From Tragulus kanchil (Eukaryota; Chordata; Mammalia; Artiodactyla; Tragulidae), in contig JAIOJX010000032.1 of assembly GCA_022376925.1 (NCBI GenBank), forward strand, positions 171,269,979 through 171,333,978: a stretch of DNA of 64,000 nucleotides, read 5' to 3'. A model generated the notes under the pieces. That model was not told where the DNA came from. It saw nothing but the letters and a program-made list of their open reading frames with translations, and did not search any database. A program made the position numbers and the translations under genes. Positions 34,889-45,426 of this stretch are shown here, one piece after another; position 1 is the stretch's first letter, and the number at the start of each line of letters is the position of its first letter.

Positions 34889-36751
34889 ATGTTTCGGGGG
34901 GTTAAAGTTCATTACAGTCACTGTGCTATATACATCACAAGTCTACCGCAATACTCTCTTAAAAAGCTGCAGAGAGAAGTCAGGTAACTCATCCAAGGTC
35001 ACCCCACAAGTCAGCGACAAAGCTGAAGAAGGGCTGAAAACTTTCAACTCCTGGATGACTAACGACTTCACGCTTTCCCAATCCCGAAAGAGAACAAATC
35101 AAGTCAAGCGACTTCCTTGCAGTCACGTGTAACAGGAGACCTCAGCCACAGCAGCACGCTCACCACTGACACTAACAGGAAGGCTGGCCCAGAACAAACG
35201 AGGCAACTTGTTACCGCTGGACACCACGCCGCATTCCCCGCGCTCGTAACCGAGCAAAAGGCCACCGCTTCTGGATCCTGTAAATCCTGGGCAGTGTTCA
35301 CCCTCCAGGACGTACCACTTAGCGTCACACCAACTGACCATTTATAAACCCATCTGCTACCGCCTCTTCCCATGCGCAGGTGCCGGGGAGGGCCCGCATT
35401 TCCTCATTTTTCCCAGAGTCCACTCCCAGACCGCACGTCTCGAAAGCAAGCAGGTCTCAATGAGAACACAGCTACAGGAGCCAATGAAAGAAAAGTTCTG
35501 GTAAGTTGCTTCTTCTTAAAGAGATATTTTTAAAGGATGACTGCATGCTTGCCAGAATTACTGGAAAAGCCCCCGCCCAGAATCATGGTTCTCAATTTAG
35601 GATCACAGCTGAAGGCAAATTTACATGTTTAAGATTGTCTTGTTTAAAATAATTTTTGGTGTAGATTTGAACAGCTCTCCTGGTTGATCCTTCATTGTTC
35701 AGGACTAAAAGAAGACACTGTTAAAATACTTCCAGGCAAGAGACCGATTTTTATGATGCAAACCTGCGTTACCAGGTCCAGACAAGGGTTGCCACTAGAA
35801 TGCTTCAGAAACAGTACACTTTAAAAGAAAACTTTTTTTAAGAAAAAGGTAACTGTCTACACTAGTAATTGTTAATATATTTAGTTTTTAGGCACTTTGT
35901 AATTTTTCTGTAAATCAATTTAATAGTTTAACATTCTATACTTATTTCCAGAGAAACAGCTGATCCTTTCCATCACTGCCTCAAGGTCAAGATAAAAGCT
36001 CCTGTCTGACCGATGCTCTTAATGCTTATTCGAATGTTATCTGCTGAATGTTTCGGGGGGTTAAAGTTCATTACAGTCACTGTGCTATATACATCACAAG
36101 TCTACCGCAATACTCTCTTAAAAAGCTGCAGAGAGAAGTCAGGTAACTCATCCAAGGTCACCCCACAAGTCAGCGACAAAGCTGAAGAAGGGCTGAAAAC
36201 TTTCAACTCCTGGATGACTAACGACTTCACGCTTTCCCAATCCCGAAAGAGAACAAATCAAGTCAAGCGACTTCCTTGCAGTCACGTGTAACAGGAGACC
36301 TCAGCCACAGCAGCACGCTCACCACTGACACTAACAGGAAGGCTGGCCCAGAACAAACGAGGCAACTTGTTACCGCTGGACACCACGCCGCATTCCCCGC
36401 GCTCGTAACCGAGCAAAAGGCCACCGCTTCTGGATCCTGTAAATCCTGGGCAGTGTTCACCCTCCAGGACGTACCACTTAGCGTCACACCAACTGACCAT
36501 TTATAAACCCATCTGCTACCGCCTCTTCCCATGCGCAGGTGCCGGGGAGGGCCCGCATTTCCTCATTTTTCCCAGAGTCCACTCCCAGACCGCACGTCTC
36601 GAAAGCAAGCAGGTCTCAATGAGAACACAGCTACAGGAGCCAATGAAAGAAAAGTTCTGGTAAGTTGCTTCTTCTTAAAGAGATATTTTTAAAGGATGAC
36701 TGCATGCTTGCCAGAATTACTGGAAAAGCCCCCGCCCAGAATCATGGTTCT
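34445..36751. repeat. Tandem duplication 11, 1159-bp period
   Basis: Copy 1 34445-35592 and copy 2 35604-36751, with about 11 bp of filler (TCAATTTAGGA) at the junction. It ends close to the WDR20 CpG island. Confidence 0.94.
34905..35075 (+). mobile_element. MIR SINE relic
   Basis: GGTAACTCATCCAAGGTCAC and GAAGGGCTGAAAACTTTCAA align with the MIR core and 3' region. Twin at 36064-36234. Confidence 0.6.
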
Positions 36752-37554
36752 GGTGCAGCAGCGTTTGAGGCACATCCCTCCCTTGCTCGGGACACAGAGT
36801 CTGCCTAGTTGGACGAGATGGATCTGGGCACGCGCCGACAGAACCCCTAGGAACCCGCCGGCTCCGGGCTCGTTCCCTGAGAACATCTTCTCCACTCGTA
36901 GCTGTGCTGCTCAGCCCTTCCCAGGCTCCAAGGGACAAGATGACCCTCCGGCAATCTCTCGGCGAAGGTCCCCCCCGCGGAGACAGGGACAGCCGTCCTC
37001 TCGGCTGGCTCTGGAAAGAGCGAGTGTGAACCAGCAGAAGGAGAGGCTCCTAGCTGGGGGCAGTGCGGCGGCAGGTGAAGGAGCCCTGCGTGCCGGGCAG
37101 GTCCTTGCTGACCTCGCCTCAAGCCCTCCGCCTCCCGGCCGGGTTCCGCCTTCCCGACCCGCCCCGGCCGCCCCGCGCCCGGGTCTCGGCCCGAGCGAGC
37201 CCCTCCACCCTCCCGGGGGGCGAGACGGTCCCAACGGACCCGACGGCCACCCCACCTCTTCCGGGGACTCGCAGGCCCGCTCCCCGGCCGTGCCGGAGCC
37301 TGACAAGCCCGCCGGAGGGGCGGCAGCCGGCCCGCCGGGCCTCCGGGCCGGAGCCCCGCGCCCCGCGGCCCCGCTCCGCCGCCCGCCGCCCTCCCGCATC
37401 CCCCTTCCTCGGGAGCACTCCGGTGGAGTTGCCGGCCCGCTCAAAAGTAAGCGCGACGGCCGCCCCGCCGGTCGCCCTGGTCCCCGCCGTCACCGCCCTG
37501 CTCCCGGCCTCTGCCCACGCCGCCGGCCAGCCCCGGCGACGGCCGGGTCGGTAC

Positions 37555-37803
37555 CTTGCGGACCCCCTTGTAGATATAGAAGTAGAGCTCCCGGCCCACA
37601 TTGAAGCAGAGGCGGTCGCCGTTGCCAGACTGGTCGTTGAGGTTTACGAAGGAGACGCGGACAGGGTTGGATCCCTGCGAGTTGAAGGGCACACGGTTGG
37701 GCCGGCTGTACTCCGAGTGCGGCAGCAGCTTGTACAGACCTTCCCGGGTGGTGAATTGGGTCTTAATCTCGTTCATCTCCTTCCCTCCTCCCTCCGCCGC
37801 CAT
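37555..37803 (-). CDS. WDR20: WDR20 first coding exon
   Basis: An 83-codon, phase-0 exon that starts at ATG (37803) in a strong context (AAGATGG). Its translation begins MAAEGGGKEMNEIKTQFTTR and ends in FYIYKGVRK, the N-terminus of WD repeat protein 20 as I recall it from human (A for T at residue 3). It stops at AAG followed by the donor GTACCG (37554 downwards). WDR20 binds the deubiquitinases USP12 and USP46 with WDR48/UAF1 and raises their activity. This exon precedes most of the WD40 propeller. The remaining exons are not in the window. The high identity to the remembered protein makes a pseudogene unlikely. The start codon lies inside a YY1-type motif and a CpG island. Confidence 0.93.
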
Positions 37804-37822
37804 CTTGGAAAGCAGCGTTCAT
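37763..37822 (-). other. Upstream ATG and 19-codon overlapping uORF
   Basis: An ATG 19 nt upstream of the WDR20 start, with A at -3, opens a +1 frame of 19 codons. It overlaps the main start and ends in TAA inside the exon. It matters only if transcription starts upstream of 37822, which cannot be seen here. Confidence 0.5.
37796..37808 (-). promoter_or_regulatory. YY1-type motif at the start codon
   Basis: On the minus strand CCAAGATGGCGGC matches the extended YY1 consensus AANATGGCGGC. As in many TATA-less CpG-island genes, it covers the initiator ATG. A second copy lies at 38925-38937. Confidence 0.75.
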
Positions 37823-38010
37823 CCTGCCCTAAGTGCCCGGATCACGCCCACCGCGCAGGCGCCGTCCCGGGCACCGCCCTCCCCCCGCCCCTGCCTCCCG
37901 GCCCCGCCCACCGCGCGCCGGCCCGGAGGAGGCGGGCGAGGAGCCGGGGCGGGCTTGTTTACGGCCCGACTGCGCAGGCGTGCTCACCTGGCGCGCTCCA
38001 CGCGGACGGC
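37809..38010. promoter_or_regulatory. TATA-less bidirectional-type promoter region
   Basis: GC boxes (CCCCGCCCC at about 37883, GCCCCGCCCA at 37901, GGGGCGGG near 37946) and two NRF1-like sites (GCGCAGGCGC at 37853, TGCGCAGGCG at 37971). No TATA box was seen. The divergent arrangement with HSP90AA1 is known in human, and its use here is inferred. Confidence 0.65.
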
Positions 38011-38149
38011 GTCCGCAGGCTCCGCCCCTGGGCGCGGCCTCGGCCCCCGGAGCGGCGGCGGAGTGGTGGTCCGGGGGCGGGGGGCGGAGCGCGGGCCGGT
38101 CGCCTCGGGCCGCCCTGAGAGGTCCCGCGACCCCGAGGGGCCGAAGAGG

Positions 38150-38299
38150 GAGCCGCCGATTCGGGATCGGCCCTTGGGTGTTCTGTCCCCGGGAGGGGGC
38201 GGCCCCGGTCCTGAGCCTCGCCGCGGCCACCCCGCACGACCGTCTGGACGCCCGAGCCGGGAAGCCCCTCTGCACCTCCTCGACTCCGTTTCCGAGAAG
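38150..38299 (+). other. HSP90AA1: Possible first exon of the long HSP90AA1 transcript
   Basis: In human the long HSP90AA1 isoform starts divergently from the WDR20 promoter. One plus-strand frame here reads HDRLDARAGKP and then STPFPRR, resembling the DRLDPRPGSP and SPPFLRS stretches I recall from that exon. It is followed by AAG and a donor-like GTACTG (38300). No matching ATG is kept and the frame shifts upstream, so any transcript may be non-coding here. Based on memory of the human protein. Confidence 0.35.
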
Positions 38300-38904
38300 G
38301 TACTGAAGGACCTCAGTTTTCCGCTTCATCGTTTTCTCTTTTTTTAAATTTAAGACGGGGCGGCGGGGAGACGAGTGTATAGATACGTAGCATCTGTGTT
38401 TGCAAGGCAAATATCGGAATGCCTGTCTGTGGTGGGCACTGGCTCATTTAAGGAAAGCAGGTTGGGTTGGCGCCTCTGTTTCTTAAGTTCGTCTCCGCCA
38501 GGTGTTTGCAGAAAAGGGGAGGGGAGGGTCCGGAAATGACTTTGGGAACCGGAGACTGCGTCTAAGCAGGATTCACTTCTCTTGCTCCACACACAGTTGA
38601 TTAAGAGCGTTTCATAAAGCTGGAGGCTGTGTAGTGGAATCTGCAAAACTTGTTTACTCCGCGGAGTTGTGTGGATACACTGTAGTCGGTCTAGGGTGTC
38701 AGGCAGGCACACGTGTTGCGGATTAGTCACCCCATTATACCTGCGTTTCTTGGCATGTTGAACTAGACTAAGAAAGTTTTTAAAGTGATAAACATTCTGA
38801 TAGAATTTCTAGGGGCGGGGGGAAGGTCAACATTTGTTACAGCCAGGAATGATCTATTCCTTAAGTACAAATGGTAGATGGAGGGTCACAAAAGTAGAGG
38901 AGGT

Positions 38905-38932
38905 ATCTCCTTCCTCCTCCCTCCGCCGCCAT
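38905..38932 (-). pseudogene. Truncated second WDR20 start
   Basis: Copy 2 of duplication 12 repeats the ATG and codons for MAAEGGG, loses one base, and runs into unrelated upstream sequence. It cannot encode WDR20. If the duplication is real it would be a decoy promoter; more likely it is an assembly artefact. Confidence 0.8.
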
Positions 38933-40200
38933 CTTGGAAAGCAGCGTTCATCCTGCCCTAAGTGCCCGGATCACGCCCACCGCGCAGGCGCCGTCCCGGG
39001 CACCGCCCTCCCCCCGCCCCTGCCTCCCGGCCCCGCCCACCGCGCGCCGGCCCGGAGGAGGCGGGCGAGGAGCCGGGGCGGGCTTGTTTACGGCCCGACT
39101 GCGCAGGCGTGCTCACCTGGCGCGCTCCACGCGGACGGCGTCCGCAGGCTCCGCCCCTGGGCGCGGCCTCGGCCCCCGGAGCGGCGGCGGAGTGGTGGTC
39201 CGGGGGCGGGGGGCGGAGCGCGGGCCGGTCGCCTCGGGCCGCCCTGAGAGGTCCCGCGACCCCGAGGGGCCGAAGAGGGAGCCGCCGATTCGGGATCGGC
39301 CCTTGGGTGTTCTGTCCCCGGGAGGGGGCGGCCCCGGTCCTGAGCCTCGCCGCGGCCACCCCGCACGACCGTCTGGACGCCCGAGCCGGGAAGCCCCTCT
39401 GCACCTCCTCGACTCCGTTTCCGAGAAGGTACTGAAGGACCTCAGTTTTCCGCTTCATCGTTTTCTCTTTTTTTAAATTTAAGACGGGGCGGCGGGGAGA
39501 CGAGTGTATAGATACGTAGCATCTGTGTTTGCAAGGCAAATATCGGAATGCCTGTCTGTGGTGGGCACTGGCTCATTTAAGGAAAGCAGGTTGGGTTGGC
39601 GCCTCTGTTTCTTAAGTTCGTCTCCGCCAGGTGTTTGCAGAAAAGGGGAGGGGAGGGTCCGGAAATGACTTTGGGAACCGGAGACTGCGTCTAAGCAGGA
39701 TTCACTTCTCTTGCTCCACACACAGTTGATTAAGAGCGTTTCATAAAGCTGGAGGCTGTGTAGTGGAATCTGCAAAACTTGTTTACTCCGCGGAGTTGTG
39801 TGGATACACTGTAGTCGGTCTAGGGTGTCAGGCAGGCACACGTGTTGCGGATTAGTCACCCCATTATACCTGCGTTTCTTGGCATGTTGAACTAGACTAA
39901 GAAAGTTTTTAAAGTGATAAACATTCTGATAGAATTTCTAGGGGCGGGGGGAAGGTCAACATTTGTTACAGCCAGGAATGATCTATTCCTTAAGTACAAA
40001 TGGTAGATGGAGGGTCACAAAAGTAGAGGGAGGTATGTTATAAGGAGGAGTCTAAATCATAAACATCCTGTGTAGTACAAAGCAAGCAGATGCCCGAGCA
40101 AACTGGGTCAGTGATGTAATAATGCGTTTGACACTGACATCCTGAATCCTGTGTGCATGGTGGCAAAAGAGCGCTAGAGTGAAACCCTACTTCAAGAATG

Positions 40201-40403
40201 TGATGATGGTGTAATCGCTCAGTCGTGTGGACTCTTGCGACCCATGGCCAGGCAAGCTCCTCTGTCCATGGGATTCTCCAGGCAAAAATGCTAGAGTGGG
40301 TTGCCATTACCTTCTCCAGGGGATCTTCCCCATCTGAGAATTGAACCCAGGTCTCCAGCATTGCAGGTAGATTCGTTACCCATTGAGCCACTAGGGAAGC
40401 CCA
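40201..40403 (-). mobile_element. Bov-tA SINE
   Basis: ATCGCTCAGTCGTGTGGACT to GAGCCACTAGGGAAGCCC. Possible imperfect TSD CTTCAAGAAT / CCTTGAGAAT. Twin at 41271-41473. Confidence 0.88.
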
Positions 40404-41270
40404 CCTTGAGAATAGATACCTAAAACACTTAAAATATTGTGTTACAATTGTTTTGATGGTATTATGTCTTCTGCTAAAAGTCAAATAGATACCGAAAGTC
40501 TTTTTAAATGCCACAGTGTATTCTGGGTCCCATGGATTTATCCCAGTTTCCTATAATCATGTTATTTTAGGTTGAAAACTGCATATAACCTCCTTGAGGG
40601 ATAGCAATAGCCTGAGTCATCCAAAACTAATTCAGCTGTGTTCCTTAGTTATCAGTGGGGCAAAAAGTATACTACTACTGTTTGCAAAGAAGAAAACTTA
40701 GCAAGCAAAAATTAAAACATAAAAATTGTATTATCGCAAAAAAAAAATTGTATTATCCTCAAGTTAGCCACAGCTTTCAATGACCCATACTACCTATAGC
40801 CTTAGGTAAAGCGTTTCATGCTGGACTGTGTAGTGGAATTTGCAAAACTTGTTTACTCCGCGGAGTTGTGTGGATACACTGTAGTCGGTCTAGGGTGTCA
40901 GGCAGGCACACGTGTTGCGGATTAGTCACCCCATTATACCTGCGTTTCTTGGCATGTTGAACTAGACTAAGAAAGTTTTTAAAGTGATAAACATTCTGAT
41001 AGAATTTCTAGGGGCGGGGGGAAGGTCAACATTTGTTACAGCCAGGAATGATCTATTCCTTAAGTACAAATGGTAGATGGAGGGTCACAAAAGTAGAGGG
41101 AGGTATGTTATAAGGAGGAGTCTAAATCATAAACATCCTGTGTAGTACAAAGCAAGCAGATGCCCGAGCAAACTGGGTCAGTGATGTAATAATGCGTTTG
41201 ACACTGACATCCTGAATCCTGTGTGCATGGTGGCAAAAGAGCGCTAGAGTGAAACCCTACTTCAAGAATG

Positions 41271-41473
41271 TGATGATGGTGTAATCGCTCAGTCGTGTGG
41301 ACTCTTGCGACCCATGGCCAGGCAAGCTCCTCTGTCCATGGGATTCTCCAGGCAAAAATGCTAGAGTGGGTTGCCATTACCTTCTCCAGGGGATCTTCCC
41401 CATCTGAGAATTGAACCCAGGTCTCCAGCATTGCAGGTAGATTCGTTACCCATTGAGCCACTAGGGAAGCCCA
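41271..41473 (-). mobile_element. Bov-tA SINE (duplicate copy)
   Basis: Twin of 40201-40403 in tandem duplication 13. Confidence 0.88.
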
Positions 41474-41888
41474 CCTTGAGAATAGATACCTAAAACACTT
41501 AAAATATTGTGTTACAATTGTTTTGATGGTATTATGTCTTCTGCTAAAAGTCAAATAGATACCGAAAGTCTTTTTAAATGCCACAGTGTATTCTGGGTCC
41601 CATGGATTTATCCCAGTTTCCTATAATCATGTTATTTTAGGTTGAAAACTGCATATAACCTCCTTGAGGGATAGCAATAGCCTGAGTCATCCAAAACTAA
41701 TTCAGCTGTGTTCCTTAGTTATCAGTGGGGCAAAAAGTATACTACTACTGTTTGCAAAGAAGAAAACTTAGCAAGCAAAAATTAAAACATAAAAATTGTA
41801 TTATCCCAAAAAAAAAAAAAAAATTGTATTATCCCTCAAGTTAGCCACAGCTTTCAATGACCCATACTACCTATAGCCTTAGGTAAGG

Positions 41889-42280
41889 CTTTGTCCTATA
41901 TAAATTCAACATTTGATTGTGATCACAGTAATAATAGGCCATTCATTTTGTCTCATCCCAAAAGCCTTTGAATAATTTCTTAACAGTTTTTTCTTTTCAT
42001 TTTTTCCCCTCCCATACACTCAAGAATCCAGTAAATAACACCAAATTTATATTCTGAACTGACCTAAAGTTTATTTCTGATTTTTAGTTTCAAACCAGGC
42101 ATTTCTACATGGATTCGTGCTTCAAATTCATCAGCCTCTACACCTTATCCACATTTTCAGAGTTGAGTCATAGCTTCTTGAAGATTTCCTTCATTTCACT
42201 TTTTTCTCTCAGCTTTCCTCATACAAACAACTACCAAGTTAATTTTCTTAAAACAGTTTTTTAGACATTACATTCTTTTG
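41889..42280. other. No recognisable element
   Basis: AT-rich flank of about 390 bp with no recognised repeat or exon. Confidence 0.5.
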
Positions 42281-42818
42281 CCCCAAACTCTCAATGACTT
42301 TGAGTGTTACCCTGTTTTCACGATTCCCCCACTCCAGTTAGACTCTTCTGCCATCACTCTTAGCTCTTTCCCCTGCCTAGAGAAATCTGGACAGAGTCAG
42401 CCAAGTAGAGCCCCCAACAAGGGCCCTGAGGCAGGAGTCTGCATTGCGTGTGCAAGGAATTGCAAGACTGCATGTGCAGTTTGGCTAGGGCAGAGTGAGC
42501 CGGGAGGCCATTGCAGGGTTTGAGAATCCATTTGGGAAAGTCCTTGGTGGTCCAGTGGTTAGGATGCCACACTCCCAATACAGGGCACCCAGCTTCAATC
42601 CCTGGTCAGGGAACTAAGATCCCCCATGCCATGGCCAAAAAAATGTTGTTAATTAATTAAAAAAAAAAAAAGATCCATTTGTTTGCTGGTTTAAGAGTAG
42701 GCTAAGGGAGGCAAGGCTAGACAGGGAGGCCGCTTCAGAGGCTAGCGATAGTGACCAGGCCAAGGGTGACAGTGGCTTGGGTGGGAAGTGGTGGCAGCTG
42801 AGGCTAAGAAAAGCTAGA
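42281..42818. mobile_element. L2-like relics around a SINE
   Basis: Sequences such as CAAGGGCCCTGAGGCAGGAG and GGTGACAGTGGCTTGGGTGG resemble decayed L2 segments. The SINE at 42535-42672 is inserted in them. Orientation is uncertain. Confidence 0.35.
42535..42672 (+). mobile_element. Short CHR-type SINE with TSD
   Basis: AGTCCTTGGTGGTCCAGTGG head, CAGGGAACTAAGATCCCCC core, GCCATGGCCAAAAAAATG end. 9-bp TSD ATCCATTTG at 42526-42534 and 42673-42681. Confidence 0.85.
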
Positions 42819-42819
42819 G

Positions 42820-43089
42820 GGGCTTTCGTGGTGGTCCAGAGGGTAAGGACACCGCCTCGCAGTGCAGGGGGCGCCGGTTCAATCCCTGGCCTGGAAAGAT
42901 CCCACGTGCCACGGAGCGGCTAGACCAGTGTGTCCGATTGCGAGCCGGTGGAGCGCATGCGCCCAGAGTCAGTGCTCTGCAGTGAGAGGGGCCACTGCAG
43001 TGGGAGCCCCACACAGGCCAAAAAGAATAAAGATAGATGAAAATGAATAAATAAAAAACCAATAAAAGAGGCCAAAATTAAAAAAAAGA
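42820..43089 (+). mobile_element. CHR-type SINE, short-tail form, with TSD
   Basis: Head GGCTTTCGTGGTGGTCC; the tail AAAAGAGGCCAAAATTAAAA has no linker. Perfect 14-bp TSD AAGAAAAGCTAGAG at 42806-42819 and 43090-43103. Confidence 0.94.
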
Positions 43090-43279
43090 AAGAAAAGCTA
43101 GAGAATCACGGTTACATTTTGAAGGTAAAGTCAGTGAGATTTCCCAGCAGATGACCTGTGACTGTGGGAGAAACGGAGGGTAAAGAATAACCCCCCAGGA
43201 GGCATACGCTTCTGGAGGATGAAGTATCACAAACGGAGATGAAAGGCTGCAGGAGAGCAGGTTTTGAAAGGGGGACCAG

Positions 43280-43671
43280 GGCTTTCCTGGTGAATCGGTG
43301 GTAAAGAATCCACCTGCCAGTGCAGGAGACACGGATTCAACCCCTGATCCAGGATTGTTCCCACGTGCTGTGAAACAGCGAAGCCGGTGCGCCACAGCTG
43401 TTGAGCCTGTGCTCTGTAGAGTCCACGAGCCATGACTGCCGAAGCCCAGGCACCTGGAGCCGGCAGTCCGCAGCTGCTGCGCCTGAGTGCCACAGCGGCT
43501 AAAGCCTGCACCCCAGAACCTGAACTCTGCGACGAGAGGAGCCGCCGCAGCAAGAAGCCTGAGCTCGGCAGCCGGAGAGGAGCCCCTGCTGACCGCAGCT
43601 AGGCAAGACCCCGAGCAGCTGCAGAGACCCAGTCCAGCCAAAAATCAGACTAAATCCTAAGCAAAGAAAGG
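43280..43671 (+). mobile_element. Older CHR-type SINE, long body
   Basis: GGGCTTTCCTGGTGAATCGG head and an expanded body with several CACAGCTGTTGAGCCTGTG-like modules, ending GACCCAGTCCAGCC. Imperfect TSD ending GGACCAGG on both sides. Confidence 0.82.
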
Positions 43672-44090
43672 AAAGAGGACCAGGAGCTCAGTTGGAGCAT
43701 GTTGGGTGTGGGGTGTCTATGAGGCATTTATAGGAAATGTCCAGGAGGCAGGTGAGTGATCAGATCTAGAGAGAATCTGGCGCCCCCGGCCTGTGCACGC
43801 GTTCAGCAGTGCTTAGCGGATGGATGGTCTTTAAGGCCTGGATCCCGTTGCCACGGGAGGGAGGGGGACTGAGGGACAGTCTAGGAGGTGGGGGAGGAGA
43901 AGAGGAATATTTGTTGATGAAAAAGAGCATGCTATTTTTTTTTTTCAACTTAATCCATAGAAGTATGCACTTTAGACCAGACTTACTGTTTTTCCATTTC
44001 AGAGATGAGTTCGATAAAATGCTGGAAAGTGCTTTTCTTGTTTAACCTTGAAGAGAATTAGTGTTTTCCACAGTGACCTTGGGCTTCCCA

Positions 44091-44292
44091 GATGACTCAG
44101 GTAAAGAAGCTGCCTGTCAGTGCAAGAGTCCCAGGAGATGCGGGCTCAGTCCCTGGGTCGAGAAGATCTTCTGGAGGAGCACAGGGCAACGCACACCAGT
44201 ATTTTTGCTTGGAAAATTCCGTGGACAGAGGAGCCTGGCGGGCTACAGTGCACAGGGTTGTAAAGTGTCAGACACGACTGAGCATGCATGCA
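44091..44292 (+). mobile_element. Bov-tA SINE with TSD
   Basis: GGGCTTCCCAGATGACTCAG head to GTCAGACACGACTGAGCATG. TSD CAGTGACCTT / CCGTGACCTT. Twin at 45225-45426. Confidence 0.9.
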
Positions 44293-44302
44293 CCGTGACC
44301 TT

Positions 44303-44715
44303 ATGAAGAGAAATAGGTGTGGACAGGTGTCTTTAGGAACCACATTGCAGTTCTTTACTTACTCATTATGTACAGTAACCAGTCCCTCAGATGTATCTTG
44401 TTGGACGAGCTTATTCTGTTATTAATTACATCATGACTTGGTACATCCTTAAAACACCCTTATGGGACTTGAAAACAAATTCGGAAAACATCACATAACA
44501 TAATGTCCTTAATACAGCGCTCCAGCTTTCTGCTTCAGATTGGTAACCAACACACCATCAGAATTGTTCCATTATGATATGGATAAGTTAATCTTGTATA
44601 AAACGTCTTATTCTTCCTTAAATATCCATTATTAAGTGGATGCAGTACTTAGTATTTCACACATATCTTGCAATGAAAGTACCTTTTAAACAGCTCCTTT
44701 AGGGTTTTCCAACAC
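44303..44715. other. No recognisable element
   Basis: About 410 bp of AT-rich flank, repeated at 45437-45850. Nothing recognised. Confidence 0.5.
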
Positions 44716-44718
44716 AGC

Positions 44719-44860
44719 TAAGGGGCATCCCTGGTGGCTCAGACAGTGAAGAATCTGTGTATAATGCTGGAGGCGCAGGTTGAATCCCTGGCTCGGAAGG
44801 ATGCCCTGGAGAATGTGCTTGAGGAGACTCCTGAGAGTCCTTTGGACAGCAAAAGGTCTA
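44719..44860 (+). mobile_element. Bov-A/Bov-B composite, truncated at junction
   Basis: First 140 bp of the composite seen complete at 45855-46290. It breaks off at the duplication-14 junction. Confidence 0.8.
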
Positions 44861-45224
44861 TTAGTTGATGAACTGGGGTCAGATGTCCAGGAGGCAGTTT
44901 CTAGAGAGAAGCTGGCGCCCCCGGCCTGTGCACGCGTTCAGCAGTGTTTAGCGGATGGATGGTCTTTAAGGCCTGGATCCCGTTGCCACGGGAGGGAGGG
45001 GGACTGAGGGACAGTCTAGGAGGTGGGGGAGGAGAAGAGGAATATTTGTTGATGAAAAGAGCATGCTATTTTTTTTTTTCAACTTAATCCATAGAAGTAT
45101 GCACTTTAGACCAGACTTACTGTTTTTCCATTTCAGAGATGAGTTCGATAAAATGCTGGAAAGTGCTTTTCTTGTTTAACCTTGAAGAGAATTAGTGTTT
45201 TCCACAGTGACCTTGGGCTTCCCA

Positions 45225-45426
45225 GATGACTCAGGTAAAGAAGCTGCCTGTCAGTGCAAGAGTCCCAGGAGATGCGGGCTCAGTCCCTGGGTCGAGAAGA
45301 TCTTCTGGAGGAGCACAGGGCAACGCACACCAGTATTTTTGCTTGGAAAATTCCGTGGACAGAGGAGCCTGGCGGGCTACAGTGCACAGGGTTGTAAAGT
45401 GTCAGACACGACTGAGCATGCATGCA
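45225..45426 (+). mobile_element. Bov-tA SINE (duplicate copy)
   Basis: Twin of 44091-44292 in tandem duplication 14. Confidence 0.9.

Larger units (their letters stand above)
1..37554 (-). other. WDR20: WDR20 intron 1 (partial)
   Basis: Everything downstream of the exon 1 splice donor on the minus strand should be intron 1, because no sequence like the next WDR20 coding exon was noticed here. Human WDR20 also has a very long first intron. The interval is filled with transposable elements and artefact-like tandem duplications, so its true length is probably about 11-12 kb shorter than shown. Confidence 0.75.
36880..38290. promoter_or_regulatory. CpG island over WDR20 exon 1
   Basis: Very GC- and CpG-rich block, with runs such as GGCCGCCCCGCGCCCGG, covering the first coding exon, the start of intron 1 and the upstream promoter. 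It contrasts sharply with the AT-rich flanks. The upstream half is repeated at 38934-39430. Confidence 0.92.
37785..40035. repeat. Tandem duplication 12, 1129-bp period (CpG island)
   Basis: Copy 1 37785-38906 and copy 2 38905-40035 share the promoter, the first WDR20 codons and flank. They are near identical except at the junction, where copy 2 lacks one C in the pyrimidine run before the start codon. Confidence 0.94.
39738..41888. repeat. Tandem duplication 13, 1070-bp period
   Basis: Copy 1 39738-40800 and copy 2 40810-41888. The start of copy 2 is eroded (TTTCATGCTGGACTGTG for TTTCATAAAGCTGGAGGCTGTG), and the A-run near 41807 differs in length. Part of this sequence is a third copy of the 38.6-38.9 kb segment. 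Confidence 0.93.

Noticed and set aside
1..37554. Further WDR20 exons on the minus strand
   Set aside because: No sequence resembling the next coding segment (after GVRK) was recognised by eye. A translated search with human WDR20 would settle it.
36696..38347. Several open frames of 120-350 codons across the CpG island on both strands
   Set aside because: High GC removes stop codons in all frames. Only the 83-codon minus-strand segment matches a known protein and ends at a splice donor.
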